From: Lewinellaceae bacterium
GTDB lineage: Bacteria; Bacteroidota; Bacteroidia; Chitinophagales; Saprospiraceae
Direction: 5' to 3'
Assembly: GCA_024639065.1 (NCBI GenBank)
Contig: JAHEJC010000017.1
Span: forward strand, 1 to 34,030
DNA: 34,030 nucleotides
A model generated the notes under the pieces. The model was not told where the DNA came from, searched no databases, and saw only the letters and a program-made list of their open reading frames with translations. The position numbers and the translations under genes are program-made. Positions 1 through 9,500 of the stretch are shown here, in pieces. Position 1 is the stretch's first letter; the number at the start of each line of letters is the position of its first letter.

Positions 1-1
1 A

Positions 2-628
2 CAAGGTACAGGATCGCATTTAAAATCTGATTTAATTACCATGTCAGCCAAGACAGGGACGGCTAAAGAAGACTATTTCAAAAAAGATACTAAAGCAAAA
101 TATTTATCATCAATAGCCGGTTATTTCCCGGCTGATAATCCTCGATATTCTTGTATAGTCTACATAGGTAAGCCTACTCAAAAAGGATACTATGGAGGTC
201 AGGTTGCAGGACCTGTTTTTAAAGAGATCGCCGAGAAATGTTTTGTCTCAAAATTAGCTGTTGCCAATGCGATTAATAAAGGTCCAAGGCCGATGTTAGA
301 TGATAATCAACTGCCTGGATTGGATGCTGGATATAGAGTAGATTTTGAAGTACTTTTTGATGAGCTTAAGATAGAATATCAAGAAAAAGATGAGGAAGAT
401 TGGGTGATTTTAATGCCAAAAGAAAAAGAAGTCCATCTTGAAAAGAGAAAAATTGAGCCAAGGAAAGTGCCTAACGTAATGGGTATGGGTGCAAAAGATG
501 CAGTCTATTTATTAGAAACATGTGGACTGGAAGTAGTTTTAAAAGGTCATGGAAAAGTAATCGAGCAATCGATAACTCCTGGAGCATCATTACAGCCGTA
601 CCGGAAAATATATATTCGACTAGGTTGA
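2..628 (+). CDS. ftsI: Division-specific penicillin-binding protein, C-terminal part
   Basis: This is the C-terminal end of the septal peptidoglycan transpeptidase. The reading frame is open from base 2 with no stop, so the gene starts outside the window and the ATG at 41 is internal. The KTGTA box that closes the transpeptidase active site lies just after that ATG. It is followed by the usual end of the transpeptidase fold (YFPADNPRYSCIVYIGKP) and a single PASTA domain over about the last 55 residues (from RKVPNVMGMGAKDAV). A C-terminal PASTA domain is common in Bacteroidota FtsI/PBP2B-type proteins. murE begins 10 nt after the stop, as in other dcw clusters. The family call is firm; nothing can be said about the missing N-terminal membrane anchor and dimerisation domain. 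Confidence 0.95.
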   Translation, partial: QGTGSHLKSDLITMSAKTGTAKEDYFKKDTKAKYLSSIAGYFPADNPRYSCIVYIGKPTQKGYYGGQVAGPVFKEIAEKCFVSKLAVANAINKGPRPMLDDNQLPGLDAGYRVDFEVLFDELKIEYQEKDEEDWVILMPKEKEVHLEKRKIEPRKVPNVMGMGAKDAVYLLETCGLEVVLKGHGKVIEQSITPGASLQPYRKIYIRLG

Positions 629-638
629 AAATACCGAA

Positions 639-2102
639 TTGAAATACATCTTGAAATCTTTAAATGAAATATGGCCTGAAGGGAATGTTAGAGGAGATGT
701 CAATGTGTCAATTAAAGGATTGGCATTTGATTCAAGAAAAGTGAATTCAGGCGATGCATATTTTGCGATTGTGGGTCTTACCACCGATGGTCACTTTTAC
801 ATCGAGCAGTCGATAAAAAATGGGGCCACCGTGATCTTTTGTCAGCAATGGCCAGATCATATGCAGGCTCAGATTACCTATGTGAAAGTAGATGACTCTA
901 GCAAGGTAATGGCTCAAATCGCGCATAAGTTCTTTGACAAACCCTCCACTCACCTTAAACTCGTAGGTGTGACGGGGACAAATGGGAAAACCACAACCGT
1001 GTCATTACTATTTCAGCTTTTTAACAAGTTGGGATATAAGGCCGGACTGATTTCAACCATTGAATGTAGAATCGGTAATGAAATATTACCTAGTGATTAC
1101 ACAACGCCTGATAGTATTGCCATCAATAGATTATTGGGGCAAATGTTGGAGGCTGGATGTGATTATGTTTTTATGGAAGTCAGTTCACATGCGGTCAAGC
1201 AAAACCGAATTGAAGCCTTAGATTTTGCAGGAGGCATATTCACGAATATGTCACATGACCATCTTGATTATCACAAAACATTTGATGATTATATTTTGCA
1301 AAAGAAGCGGTTTTTTGATGGATTGGCATCTTCCTCATTTGCCTTGATTAATGTCGACGATAAAAGAGGTGAAGTTATGGTTCAAAATACAAAAGCTAAA
1401 GTAAGCAGATATAGTTTACAACGAATGGCTGATTATCGCGGACGCATTCTTTCTAATAGTATATATGGATTGCAAGTCCAGTTCAATAATGATGAGTTCC
1501 ACAGTCAGTTGATAGGAAGATTTAATGCTTATAATCTCTTGGCGGTTTATGGTGCAACTTTTTTATTAGGAGCAGGTCCTGATATAGCCATAGAGATGAG
1601 CTTGCTTATTCCTGCTGCGGGTAGGATGGAAAGAGTGAATATGCCCAGTAAAAATGCAATTGCTTTTATTGATTATGCACATACTCCGGATGCGTTGAAA
1701 AACATATTGTTAACAATTCAGGAAGTAAAGTCTTCTAAAGCGGAATTGATCTGTGTAGTAGGCTGTGGTGGTAATCGAGACAAGGCAAAGCGACCCAAAA
1801 TGGCTAGCATAGCATCTCGCTTAAGCGACTGGGTCATATTTACTTCGGACAATCCGCGGGATGAAGATCCTGATACCATTATAAAGGATATGGAAAGAGG
1901 AATTCCTCAGGAGTTCATCAGTAAAACATTAAGTATTACGGATCGGAAGCAGGCGATTAAAGCAGCGTATAGAATGGCATCAAGAAATAGTGTGGTAGTA
2001 ATTGCAGGAAAAGGCCATGAACCATATCAGGAAATTGCAGGGGTGAAACATCCTTTTGATGATAAAAAAATAATATTGGAGTTATCCAATGAAGATATAT
2101 AA
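639..2102 (+). CDS. murE: UDP-MurNAc-tripeptide synthetase
   Basis: This cytoplasmic Mur ligase adds the third stem-peptide residue to UDP-MurNAc-L-Ala-D-Glu, using ATP. The N-terminal domain has the SRKV uridine-binding region. The central domain carries the P-loop GTNGKTT at residues 113-119. The C-terminal domain carries DNPR at residues 404-407, the signature of meso-diaminopimelate-adding MurE, so the wall is predicted to be DAP type. The length (487 aa) is normal. The start is a TTG: no in-frame ATG lies near it, and starting here restores the normal N-terminus. The last 14 nt overlap a small ORF that leads into mraY. It is the only Mur ligase in the window; murC and murD are not in their usual places. 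Confidence 0.96.
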   Translation: MKYILKSLNEIWPEGNVRGDVNVSIKGLAFDSRKVNSGDAYFAIVGLTTDGHFYIEQSIKNGATVIFCQQWPDHMQAQITYVKVDDSSKVMAQIAHKFFDKPSTHLKLVGVTGTNGKTTTVSLLFQLFNKLGYKAGLISTIECRIGNEILPSDYTTPDSIAINRLLGQMLEAGCDYVFMEVSSHAVKQNRIEALDFAGGIFTNMSHDHLDYHKTFDDYILQKKRFFDGLASSSFALINVDDKRGEVMVQNTKAKVSRYSLQRMADYRGRILSNSIYGLQVQFNNDEFHSQLIGRFNAYNLLAVYGATFLLGAGPDIAIEMSLLIPAAGRMERVNMPSKNAIAFIDYAHTPDALKNILLTIQEVKSSKAELICVVGCGGNRDKAKRPKMASIASRLSDWVIFTSDNPRDEDPDTIIKDMERGIPQEFISKTLSITDRKQAIKAAYRMASRNSVVVIAGKGHEPYQEIAGVKHPFDDKKIILELSNEDI

Positions 2103-2196
2103 GATAGGTTCTATTATCATTCTCAGGTTGGTTTACAGTTGCAGTGGGTCGGCTAAAGAGCTGACCCCTGCTACTGATTTACAAAGTATTATTTGA
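2089..2196 (+). CDS. Tiny lipoprotein-like ORF between murE and mraY
   Basis: A 35-codon ORF starts with ATG inside the last codons of murE (14 nt overlap) and ends one base before the mraY ATG, which is the spacing of a translationally coupled gene. The product begins [11 protein letters not shown], continues [10 protein letters not shown], and ends [11 protein letters not shown]. It therefore looks like a short signal peptide followed by a cysteine at residue 18 in a weak lipobox (VYSC). The arginine inside the hydrophobic stretch is unusual for a signal peptide. It could be a small outer-membrane or periplasmic lipoprotein, the decayed remnant of a larger one, or only a coupling ORF that carries ribosomes from murE to mraY. 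I do not recognise a family. Confidence 0.4.
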   Translation: MKIYKIGSIIILRLVYSCSGSAKELTPATDLQSII

Positions 2197-2197
2197 C

Positions 2198-3433
2198 ATG
2201 TTGTACCATTTATTTGATTACTTGGAAGCACAGTACAATCTGCCAGGAGCAGGATTGTTCCAATATATTACGTTTCGTGCAGGAGCGGCCATCATATTGT
2301 CATTGATAATTTCGATGCTGTTCGGTAAGCGAATCATACGTTCTTTGAAAAATTTGCAAATAGGAGAGTCAGTAAGAAAGTTAGGACTTGAAGGCGAATC
2401 GTCAAAGCAGGGCACCCCTACAATGGGCGGGATTATAATCATCATAGCGATATTAATCCCTTGTCTTCTTTTAGCAAGATTAGATAACATTTATATCATC
2501 ACATTGATTATTGCTACGATTTGGATGGCAGTTATTGGATTCATTGATGATTATATAAAAGTATTTAAGCAAGATAAAGGCGGACTAAGCGGAAAGTTTA
2601 AAATTCTTGGCCAAGTAGGACTCGGTCTGCTTATTGGGTTGATTATGCTTTTTCATAAAGATGTGGTCATCCGATTACCAATGAGTCAAGTGGTGGCTTC
2701 GCAGCATCAAATTGTTGAAGTAATTAAAAGCAGTGATAAAGAAGATTTAGCCCATGTGAAAACAACCCTTACCAATATTCCTTTCATGAAAAAGAATCGA
2801 TTGGACTACCGGGTATTTACAGATTGGCTAGGTAGCGGAGATTGGGTTTTCTTAATATTTATTCCAATAATTATTACGATCGTTACTGCCGTATCAAATT
2901 CTTCTAACCTAACTGATGGGCTTGACGGTTTGGCTACAGGCGTTTCTGCGATCATTGGGGCTACCTTAGGGATTTTAGCCTATGTTTCTGGAAATGTTTT
3001 TACAGCCAATTACCTCAATATATTGTTTATCCCTTATTCAGGCGAGATCGTAATTTTTTCCGCTTGTTTTCTAGGAGCTTGTATCGGGTTTTTATGGTAC
3101 AATGCTTATCCTGCTAAGGTTTTCATGGGAGATACAGGGAGTCTTACAATAGGAGGAATTATTGCCGCAATGGCTATTCTGCTGAGAAAAGAATTATTGA
3201 TTCCAATATTATGTGGAGTATTTCTAGTCGAAAGCCTTTCGGTCATGATACAAGTATCCTATTTCAAATATACCAAGAATAAATATGGTGAGGGAAGAAG
3301 AGTTTTTAGGATGTCTCCGATCCATCATCATTATCAAAAATTAGGCATTCATGAGTCACAAATTGTAGTGAGGTTTTGGATAGTAGCACTCATATTAGCC
3401 GTAGTAACATTAATAACACTTAAAATTCAATAA
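2198..3433 (+). CDS. mraY: Phospho-MurNAc-pentapeptide transferase
   Basis: This integral membrane enzyme transfers phospho-MurNAc-pentapeptide from UDP to undecaprenyl phosphate, making lipid I. About ten hydrophobic segments are visible. Family signatures appear in order: TPTMGG near residue 73, DDYIKV near 122, [10 protein letters not shown] near 238 (catalytic aspartates), MGDTGSL near 310, and the [10 protein letters not shown] histidine motif near 374. At 411 aa it is longer than the roughly 360 aa E. coli enzyme. The extra length is a loop of about 50 residues around positions 155-205, an insertion I associate with Bacteroidota MraY. murD would normally follow, but ftsW begins 15 nt after the stop. 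Confidence 0.97.
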   Translation: MLYHLFDYLEAQYNLPGAGLFQYITFRAGAAIILSLIISMLFGKRIIRSLKNLQIGESVRKLGLEGESSKQGTPTMGGIIIIIAILIPCLLLARLDNIYIITLIIATIWMAVIGFIDDYIKVFKQDKGGLSGKFKILGQVGLGLLIGLIMLFHKDVVIRLPMSQVVASQHQIVEVIKSSDKEDLAHVKTTLTNIPFMKKNRLDYRVFTDWLGSGDWVFLIFIPIIITIVTAVSNSSNLTDGLDGLATGVSAIIGATLGILAYVSGNVFTANYLNILFIPYSGEIVIFSACFLGACIGFLWYNAYPAKVFMGDTGSLTIGGIIAAMAILLRKELLIPILCGVFLVESLSVMIQVSYFKYTKNKYGEGRRVFRMSPIHHHYQKLGIHESQIVVRFWIVALILAVVTLITLKIQ

Positions 3434-3448
3434 AAGTCAAAATCTGCA

Positions 3449-4621
3449 ATGAAAGCATCAATAGGCACAGCATTATACACTAGGCTCAGAGGGGATCGTT
3501 CCATCTGGTTGATTGTGGCTATGCTTACTGTCCTGTCTCTTTTGGCAGTTTATAGTGCTACTGGCAGTATGGCTTTTCAGGAGCGAGAGGGAAACACGGA
3601 GTTTTATCTAATTAAACAGTTTTTACTCGTAAGTTTTGGTTTATTTTCGATGTACATTTGTTATCTCATACACTATACCCGTTATTCCATTCTCGCTCCA
3701 GTGTTATTATTATTCGCGGTTATACTTTTAATCCTTACTTATTTGTTTGGACCAGAGATCAATAATGCAAGAAGATGGCTGATCATGCCAGTCCTGGGAA
3801 TTTCCTTTCAAACTTCAGATCTGGCAAAAGTTGCATTGATTATTTATGTAGCTCGATCCATTGCCAAAAAACAAGATAATATAAAGGATTTTAATAGTGC
3901 ATTCTTGCCCATAATCGCTCCAATTTTATTGGTTTGTGGCCTCATTGCTCCATCGGACTTGTCCACTTCAATTTTACTTTTTGTGACTTGTTTACTGATG
4001 ATGTTTGTAGGGCGCATTCAATTAAAGTACATCGCCTTCTTGCTAATGATGGGGATGTTCGTATTTGCATTTTTAGTCGTATTAGGTACATGGGTTATGC
4101 CGGACTATGTGCGGGTAGACACCTGGATGAGCAGACTGACGGATTTTTATGGAGGAGCAGGGGATGGGTATCAGATTATGGCCTCAAAAATAGCCATTGC
4201 TAATGGAGAATGGTTAGGTGTAGGGCCTGGCTATTCTATCCAAAGAAATTTTTTACCCTATGCATATGCTGATTTTATTTATGCAATTATATGCGAAGAA
4301 TATGGATTGATTGGTGGGTTAGCTATTATTGGACTTTACTTATGGTTATTGATTCGGTGTACCATTATTGTAACGAAAAGTCCAAAAACGTTTGGAGCGA
4401 TGCTCGCAATGGGTTTGTGTCTTAGTCTGGTAATTCAAGCATTGGCGCATATAGCCATATCGGTAAACCTTTTACCCGAAACCGGTTTGAATTTGCCGAT
4501 GATCTCATTCGGGGGGACTTCCTTGATTTTTACTTGTATGACTATCGGAATGATCTTGAGTGTAAGTAAATATATCGAACAGTACAATCTGAAATCAGCG
4601 AAATCGGCTAAGGTCAAATGA
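3449..4621 (+). CDS. ftsW: Septal peptidoglycan glycosyltransferase FtsW (SEDS)
   Basis: FtsW is a SEDS-family polytopic membrane protein that polymerises lipid II at the septum together with the division PBP (the ftsI product upstream). The 390 aa sequence has about ten hydrophobic helices. It shows typical SEDS features: an N-terminal segment with LLAVYSATGS, NNARRWL in an extracytoplasmic loop, the GDGYQIMASKIAIANGEW stretch, and the C-terminal NLLPETGLNLPMISFGGTS segment that marks FtsW/RodA. Location inside dcw favours FtsW over RodA. The stop overlaps the murG start by 4 nt (ATGA), so the two are translationally coupled. Confidence 0.95.
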   Translation: MKASIGTALYTRLRGDRSIWLIVAMLTVLSLLAVYSATGSMAFQEREGNTEFYLIKQFLLVSFGLFSMYICYLIHYTRYSILAPVLLLFAVILLILTYLFGPEINNARRWLIMPVLGISFQTSDLAKVALIIYVARSIAKKQDNIKDFNSAFLPIIAPILLVCGLIAPSDLSTSILLFVTCLLMMFVGRIQLKYIAFLLMMGMFVFAFLVVLGTWVMPDYVRVDTWMSRLTDFYGGAGDGYQIMASKIAIANGEWLGVGPGYSIQRNFLPYAYADFIYAIICEEYGLIGGLAIIGLYLWLLIRCTIIVTKSPKTFGAMLAMGLCLSLVIQALAHIAISVNLLPETGLNLPMISFGGTSLIFTCMTIGMILSVSKYIEQYNLKSAKSAKVK

Positions 4622-5721
4622 AAGCGATCATCAGTGGTGGAGGAACCGGCGGACATATATTTCCTGCTATAGCGATAGCAGATGAGTTGAAAAGAAGATT
4701 TGAAAATATTGACCTACTATTTGTAGGTGCTGAGGGAAGAATGGAAATGGAGCGGGTTCCGAAAGCTGGATACCCGATTGAAGGTCTCTGGATCAGTGGA
4801 TTGCAGAGACGGTTGACATGGAAAAATTTTTTGTTTCCAATTAAATTGGTTCATAGCTTGATGAAAGCACGGAAAATATTGAAACGGTTCCGCCCGAATG
4901 TGGTGATCGGAGTTGGTGGATATGCATCCGGGCCTACCCTTTATCAAGCGTCAAAAATGGGGATACCATCATTGATACAAGAACAGAATTCATTTCCGGG
5001 TATTACCAATAAATGGTTGGCTAAAACAGTGGATCGAATCTGTACATCATACGATCATATGGATAAGTGGTTCCCTATAAGTAAAATCAAACTAACGGGA
5101 AATCCTATTCGCAAAGAATTATTGGAAAGCAGTAATGATCGATCTGAAGCTGTTCAATATTTTGGTTTAAATCCGGATCGAAAAACGATTCTAGTGGTTG
5201 GAGGAAGTCTTGGAGCCCGTACATTGAACGAGTCAGTGGAAATGCAAAGGGAGGCAATTATTGCCGAACCGAAAGTACAAGTATTATGGCAAGTGGGTAG
5301 GAGTTATTTCCAGGAATTTTCAAAGCTGCAAGCTCATACTTTAGATCAGGTAGCCATGGTGCCATTTATTGATCGGATGGATTTAGCTTATGTCGCGGCT
5401 GATTTAGTGATAGCCCGGGCTGGAGCTTTGACAGTGTCAGAGCTGTGTTGGATGGCTAAAGCTTCTGTATTGGTTCCTTCTCCGTACGTGGCTGAAGATC
5501 ACCAAACCAAAAATGCACAATCGCTGGTTGATAATAATGCAGCAATACTGGTACCGGATGATCGTGCAAGATCTGAATTGATTGCCGTGGCATTGGAGTT
5601 GATCCATGATAATGAAAAATGTAAAAATTTGAGAAACAATATTTTCCAGTTAGCAAAACCAGACGCAACAGAAAGAATAGTGGATGAAATAATTAAGCTG
5701 GTAAAGCTTAACAATGAATAA
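4618..5721 (+). CDS. murG: UDP-GlcNAc:lipid I GlcNAc transferase
   Basis: MurG is a peripheral GT28 glycosyltransferase on the inner face of the cytoplasmic membrane that converts lipid I to lipid II. The N-terminal glycine-rich loop GGGTGGHIFPAIAIA (residues 7-21), the QEQNSFPG motif near residue 121, the second glycine-rich loop GGSLGARTLNE near 196, and the donor-site region ARAGALTVSEL near 266 are all present. The 367 aa length is normal. It overlaps ftsW by 4 nt. In most Bacteroidota murC follows; here ftsQ begins 6 nt after the stop. Confidence 0.97.
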   Translation: MKAIISGGGTGGHIFPAIAIADELKRRFENIDLLFVGAEGRMEMERVPKAGYPIEGLWISGLQRRLTWKNFLFPIKLVHSLMKARKILKRFRPNVVIGVGGYASGPTLYQASKMGIPSLIQEQNSFPGITNKWLAKTVDRICTSYDHMDKWFPISKIKLTGNPIRKELLESSNDRSEAVQYFGLNPDRKTILVVGGSLGARTLNESVEMQREAIIAEPKVQVLWQVGRSYFQEFSKLQAHTLDQVAMVPFIDRMDLAYVAADLVIARAGALTVSELCWMAKASVLVPSPYVAEDHQTKNAQSLVDNNAAILVPDDRARSELIAVALELIHDNEKCKNLRNNIFQLAKPDATERIVDEIIKLVKLNNE

Positions 5722-5727
5722 ATAAAT

Positions 5728-6546
5728 ATGCAGTTAGCAAATAAAATAAAGAACAGAATAGCCAACAAACCAGTGGGGAGAAACTTGAAGTGGTTAAGAC
5801 CACTTAAATGGGTATTTGCTGCTTTTTTGATTTTTGCACTCTCTAAAATTGGAGTAGAATATAAGCATAAACAAACGATCCAAAACTTGATTATAAAAAT
5901 TGATGGAGCGGACTCACAAAATGGTTTGCTAAAAGAAGATGTCCTGGCCCAGATAGAAGAAAGTTTCGGTTTTGATTTAACTGGATCTAAAATTCAACTT
6001 TTAGATTTGGAAAATATCGAGAAAGTGGTAGAACAGTATGACTATGTAAAAAGCACTGATGTCTACATTGATGCCGAAAATAATATTCACGTAGATATTT
6101 TGCAAAGAACACCTTTAGTAAGAGTTTTTGATAAATCAGGTGCTCATTATTACATGGATGATGCAGGGTTTAAGATTGAAGCAGATGGAGATATTCGGGC
6201 CCGAGTGTTAGTAGTAAATGGGATTATAGGGCCATATGAGCGGGATGCGGAAGGGTACTTATTAGGTGGATTACATGACGTCTTCTTATTGGCATCAAAA
6301 ATTAATGCTGACCCATTTATGAAAAGTTTAATCGAACAGGTTTATGTTAAGAATAATTATGAGATGGTATTATTCCCAAAGATTGGAAAAGAGCATATAC
6401 AATTTGGAAGAGCTGAAGATATTGAAGTAAAGTTTAAAAGACTCAAAAATTTTTACGAAGGAGGAATACGATATAAAGGATGGAATAAATATAAGGAAAT
6501 AAATCTTAGATATAAAGATCAGGTGATCACTAAAGAAAGTGCTTAA
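5728..6546 (+). CDS. ftsQ: Cell division protein FtsQ/DivIB
   Basis: FtsQ is a bitopic inner-membrane protein that links early and late divisome proteins. The 272 aa sequence has a short basic cytoplasmic segment, one membrane helix at about residues 28-46 (WVFAAFLIFALSKIGVEY), a POTRA-like domain covering roughly residues 50-125 with the typical VDILQRTPLVRVFD ending, and a C-terminal beta domain. FtsQ is poorly conserved, so the call rests on topology, the POTRA-like pattern and its position directly before ftsA. It follows murG by only 6 nt, where murC is normally found. Confidence 0.9.
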   Translation: MQLANKIKNRIANKPVGRNLKWLRPLKWVFAAFLIFALSKIGVEYKHKQTIQNLIIKIDGADSQNGLLKEDVLAQIEESFGFDLTGSKIQLLDLENIEKVVEQYDYVKSTDVYIDAENNIHVDILQRTPLVRVFDKSGAHYYMDDAGFKIEADGDIRARVLVVNGIIGPYERDAEGYLLGGLHDVFLLASKINADPFMKSLIEQVYVKNNYEMVLFPKIGKEHIQFGRAEDIEVKFKRLKNFYEGGIRYKGWNKYKEINLRYKDQVITKESA

Positions 6547-6572
6547 TTAAGTAAACTACAAAATTATGTTCT

Positions 6573-7901
6573 ATGACCTTGATGAATAAGAAAAAAGCAG
6601 AACCAATAGTAGCCTTAGATATTGGTACGACCAAAGTATGTGTATTGGTCGGCAGGAAAAACGAGTATGGAAAACTCGAAATCCTTGGAATCGGCAAGGT
6701 GGAGTCTGAAGGTGTTTTAAGAGGTATTGTCTCCAATATCGATAAAACAGTAAAGGCTATTTCAGATGCCATTGATATTGCTGAAAGGACTTCAAAATTA
6801 GAAATAAAAGGAGTTCATGCAGGCATCGCGGGACAGCATATTAAAAGTCTTCAGCATCGGGGTATCCTGACCAGAGATAGCGCTCATAATGAAATCAGCG
6901 AGGAAGATGTGGATAAGTTGATCAAAGATATGAACAAACTGGTATTACCTCCTGGTGATAAGATTCTTCACATCATTCCACAAGAATTTACGGTGGATCA
7001 TGAAGAGGGAATCACTGATCCCATTGGGATGTCCGGGGTACGATTAGAAGCAAATTTTCACATTATAACGGGTCAGATTTCAGCTTCCAATAATATACTT
7101 AGATGTATAGATAGAGTAGGGCTCGTAGCTTCTGATATGACGCTTGAACCGATCGCTTCCGCAGAAGCGGTGTTAAGTGATCAGGAAAAAGAAGCAGGAG
7201 TGGCCTTGGTAGATATTGGTGGAGGAACCACGGATGTAACCATTTTTCAGGAAGGGATTATTCGACACACAGCAGTTATACCTTTTGGAGGAAATGTAAT
7301 TACCAAGGACATTAAGGAAGGATGTGTGGTTATGAATGATCAGGCTGAAAAGCTTAAGGTGAAATTTGGTTGTGCGCTTGCTGATGAGATCGTAGACAAT
7401 CGCATCATTACTATCAGCGGATTAAAAGGTAGAGACCCAAAGGAAATTTCCGAAAAGAATTTGGCCAGAATCATCCAAGCTCGGTTAGAGGAAATCTTTG
7501 ATTACGTTTTATGGGAAATTCGTAGATCGGGTTTTGAACGCAAATTGATAGCAGGCATTGTATTGACCGGTGGAGGAAGTCTATTAAAACATATTGACCT
7601 TTTGGTCGAATATCATACCGGATTGCCAGCTCGACTAGGATTGCCTGTTGAGCACTTGGCGCATGGATATGAAGAACAATTAAGCAGCCCCATTTTTGCA
7701 ACTGCAATTGGACTGTTATTAAATGGTATCAATCTTCAAGAACAGCGAGCCAGCTTAACAAAGGAAGTAATGGATATTGATGATGATGAGGATCCTATGG
7801 ATGGTCCTTATGATGAGCATAATACAGATTCATGGTATAATAAGCTTTTTATTAAGACCAAAGAGTTTTTTGAAGCCAGTCCGGATCCTGATTTAAGATA
7901 A
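6573..7901 (+). CDS. ftsA: Cell division protein FtsA
   Basis: FtsA is the actin-like ATPase that tethers FtsZ filaments to the membrane. Visible features are the phosphate-1 loop ALDIGTTKVCVLVGR near the N-terminus, the SHS2 (1C) domain region after residue 85, the phosphate-2 motif VDIGGGTTDVTIF near residue 214, and the adenosine motif IVLTGGGSLL near 330. The C-terminus has a variable acidic linker and ends in the amphipathic segment YNKLFIKTKEFFEAS, the expected membrane-targeting helix. Two ATG codons (6573 and 6582) are possible starts; the second gives MNKKKAEP. It follows ftsQ by 26 nt and precedes ftsZ by 61 nt. Confidence 0.97.
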   Translation: MTLMNKKKAEPIVALDIGTTKVCVLVGRKNEYGKLEILGIGKVESEGVLRGIVSNIDKTVKAISDAIDIAERTSKLEIKGVHAGIAGQHIKSLQHRGILTRDSAHNEISEEDVDKLIKDMNKLVLPPGDKILHIIPQEFTVDHEEGITDPIGMSGVRLEANFHIITGQISASNNILRCIDRVGLVASDMTLEPIASAEAVLSDQEKEAGVALVDIGGGTTDVTIFQEGIIRHTAVIPFGGNVITKDIKEGCVVMNDQAEKLKVKFGCALADEIVDNRIITISGLKGRDPKEISEKNLARIIQARLEEIFDYVLWEIRRSGFERKLIAGIVLTGGGSLLKHIDLLVEYHTGLPARLGLPVEHLAHGYEEQLSSPIFATAIGLLLNGINLQEQRASLTKEVMDIDDDEDPMDGPYDEHNTDSWYNKLFIKTKEFFEASPDPDLR

Positions 7902-7962
7902 AATGTAATAATTAAAAACCATAAAAAAAAGACCATTTACCTAATAACTAAAACGTACGATC

Positions 7963-9387
7963 ATGAAGTTTGATTTACCAAAAGAAGAAAGATCCATCAT
8001 CAAAGTAATTGGTGTTGGAGGTGGAGGTAGCAATGCTGTCACCCATATGTATAAGCAAGGAATTGTTGGCGTTGATTTTATTATCTGTAATACAGATAAT
8101 CAAGCTATGGAAACAAGCCCAGTCCCTACTAAAATTCAATTAGGGCCATACCTTACTGATGGAAGGGGTGCAGGAAGTAAGCCCCAAGTAGGCAAGCAAG
8201 CTTGCGAAGAGTCCATCGAAGAGATTCGAAATATCTTGATGGAAAACACCAAAATGCTATTTGTCACTGCTGGAATGGGTGGTGGAACGGGGACAGGAGC
8301 CGCTCCGATAATTTCTGGTTTAGCCAAAGAAATGGGTGTTTTGACAGTAGCCATTGTCACTATTCCATTCACCTTTGAAGGAAAACGTAGACTTGAACAA
8401 GCTAATGCCGGATTGGATGAATTGAAAGATCATGTGGATTCGATCATAGTCATTTCAAATGATAAATTAAGGGATATTCATGGCAACTTATCATTGGCTC
8501 ATGCTTTTGCACATGCAGATGACATTTTATCGATGGCTGCCAAAGGGATTGCTGAAATTATTACAGTGCCTGGATATGTCAATGTAGATTTTGAAGATGT
8601 GAATACCGTTATGAGAGATAGTGGCATATCGATCATGGGTACTGCAGTAACAGAAGGTGAAGACCGTGCTCGAAAAGCAGTGGACGAGGCATTAAATTCT
8701 CCATTACTTGAAGATAATGACATTCGGGGAGCAAAGCACATTCTTCTGAATATTACTTCTGGAAGTAATGAGGTCACTATGGATGAAGTGTTTGAAATAA
8801 CCGAGTATGTTCAAGAAGAAGCTGGATTTGGTACTGACCTCATTTGGGGGCATTGTCAAGATGAAGCGCTAGGTGATAAATTAAGTGTCACGATCATTGC
8901 AACTGGATTTGAACACAAATCAAGAGAAATCCAAGAGAAGCAACCTCAGAAAGTAAAAGTTTCTTTGGAAGAAAAACCTAAAAATGTCGAAGGCCTATTT
9001 GAAGTTGGCACTTCCGAAGGAGACGAAGTGAAAACGATCGAATTCAATCGCTATGATGAAAAACCGGACCGGTATCAACATCAAAGACCTTACAACAATG
9101 AACCTTATATAGATCCGAAAACTCAAGTCCAGGAAACAAAAGAAAAAGAGCGTACCGTTGAAATAGAAAATCAGCGGAGGGAACGATTGACCCGGATGAA
9201 TGTGAAGCTCAATAATCCAAAGAATGTAGTGGACCTGGAAACTAAGCCTGCTTATTTAAGAAGGAACGTAGAGCTAGATAATATTCCACACTCTTCCGAG
9301 AAGGATCGATCAAATTATGTGGTCGGGGATGAAGATGAACCGATAATTCGAGAAGAGAATTCCTTCTTACACGATAACGTTGATTAA
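7963..9387 (+). CDS. ftsZ: Cell division GTPase FtsZ
   Basis: FtsZ is the tubulin-like GTPase that forms the Z ring. The core has GVGGGGSNAV near residue 17, the tubulin signature GGGTGTGAAP near residue 107, and the T7-loop region with the DVNTVM stretch around residue 213. After the roughly 320-residue core comes a long charged linker rich in K, E, Q and R. A conserved FtsA-binding-type peptide, KPAYLRRNVEL, begins at residue 428 and is followed by about 36 further acidic residues. That the peptide is not at the very end differs from E. coli. FtsZ closes the dcw cluster; the hairpin array just downstream may end its transcript. Confidence 0.98.
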   Translation: MKFDLPKEERSIIKVIGVGGGGSNAVTHMYKQGIVGVDFIICNTDNQAMETSPVPTKIQLGPYLTDGRGAGSKPQVGKQACEESIEEIRNILMENTKMLFVTAGMGGGTGTGAAPIISGLAKEMGVLTVAIVTIPFTFEGKRRLEQANAGLDELKDHVDSIIVISNDKLRDIHGNLSLAHAFAHADDILSMAAKGIAEIITVPGYVNVDFEDVNTVMRDSGISIMGTAVTEGEDRARKAVDEALNSPLLEDNDIRGAKHILLNITSGSNEVTMDEVFEITEYVQEEAGFGTDLIWGHCQDEALGDKLSVTIIATGFEHKSREIQEKQPQKVKVSLEEKPKNVEGLFEVGTSEGDEVKTIEFNRYDEKPDRYQHQRPYNNEPYIDPKTQVQETKEKERTVEIENQRRERLTRMNVKLNNPKNVVDLETKPAYLRRNVELDNIPHSSEKDRSNYVVGDEDEPIIREENSFLHDNVD

Positions 9388-9470
9388 ACATACAATGAAC
9401 ATATCATTAATGATTGTACGATTTATAAAAGTCTTTCTTATTCGTCTTTTTCTGAGATTGGTTTATGGTT

Positions 9471-9500
9471 ACCGGACGTGCTCAGCGTCCGGTATTTTTC
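9471..9500 (+). terminator. Hairpin terminator, repeat copy 1
   Basis: Left arm ACCGGACG (9471-9478), 7-nt loop TGCTCAG, right arm CGTCCGGT (9486-9493), then ATTTTTCC. An extra T-A pair can close the base. It is a likely intrinsic terminator for the dcw transcript, 84 nt after the ftsZ stop. Confidence 0.75.

Noticed and set aside
3934-4203. 89-codon ORF inside ftsW, and many similar ORFs inside other genes
   Set aside because: They are shadow frames of well-supported genes with unnatural composition.
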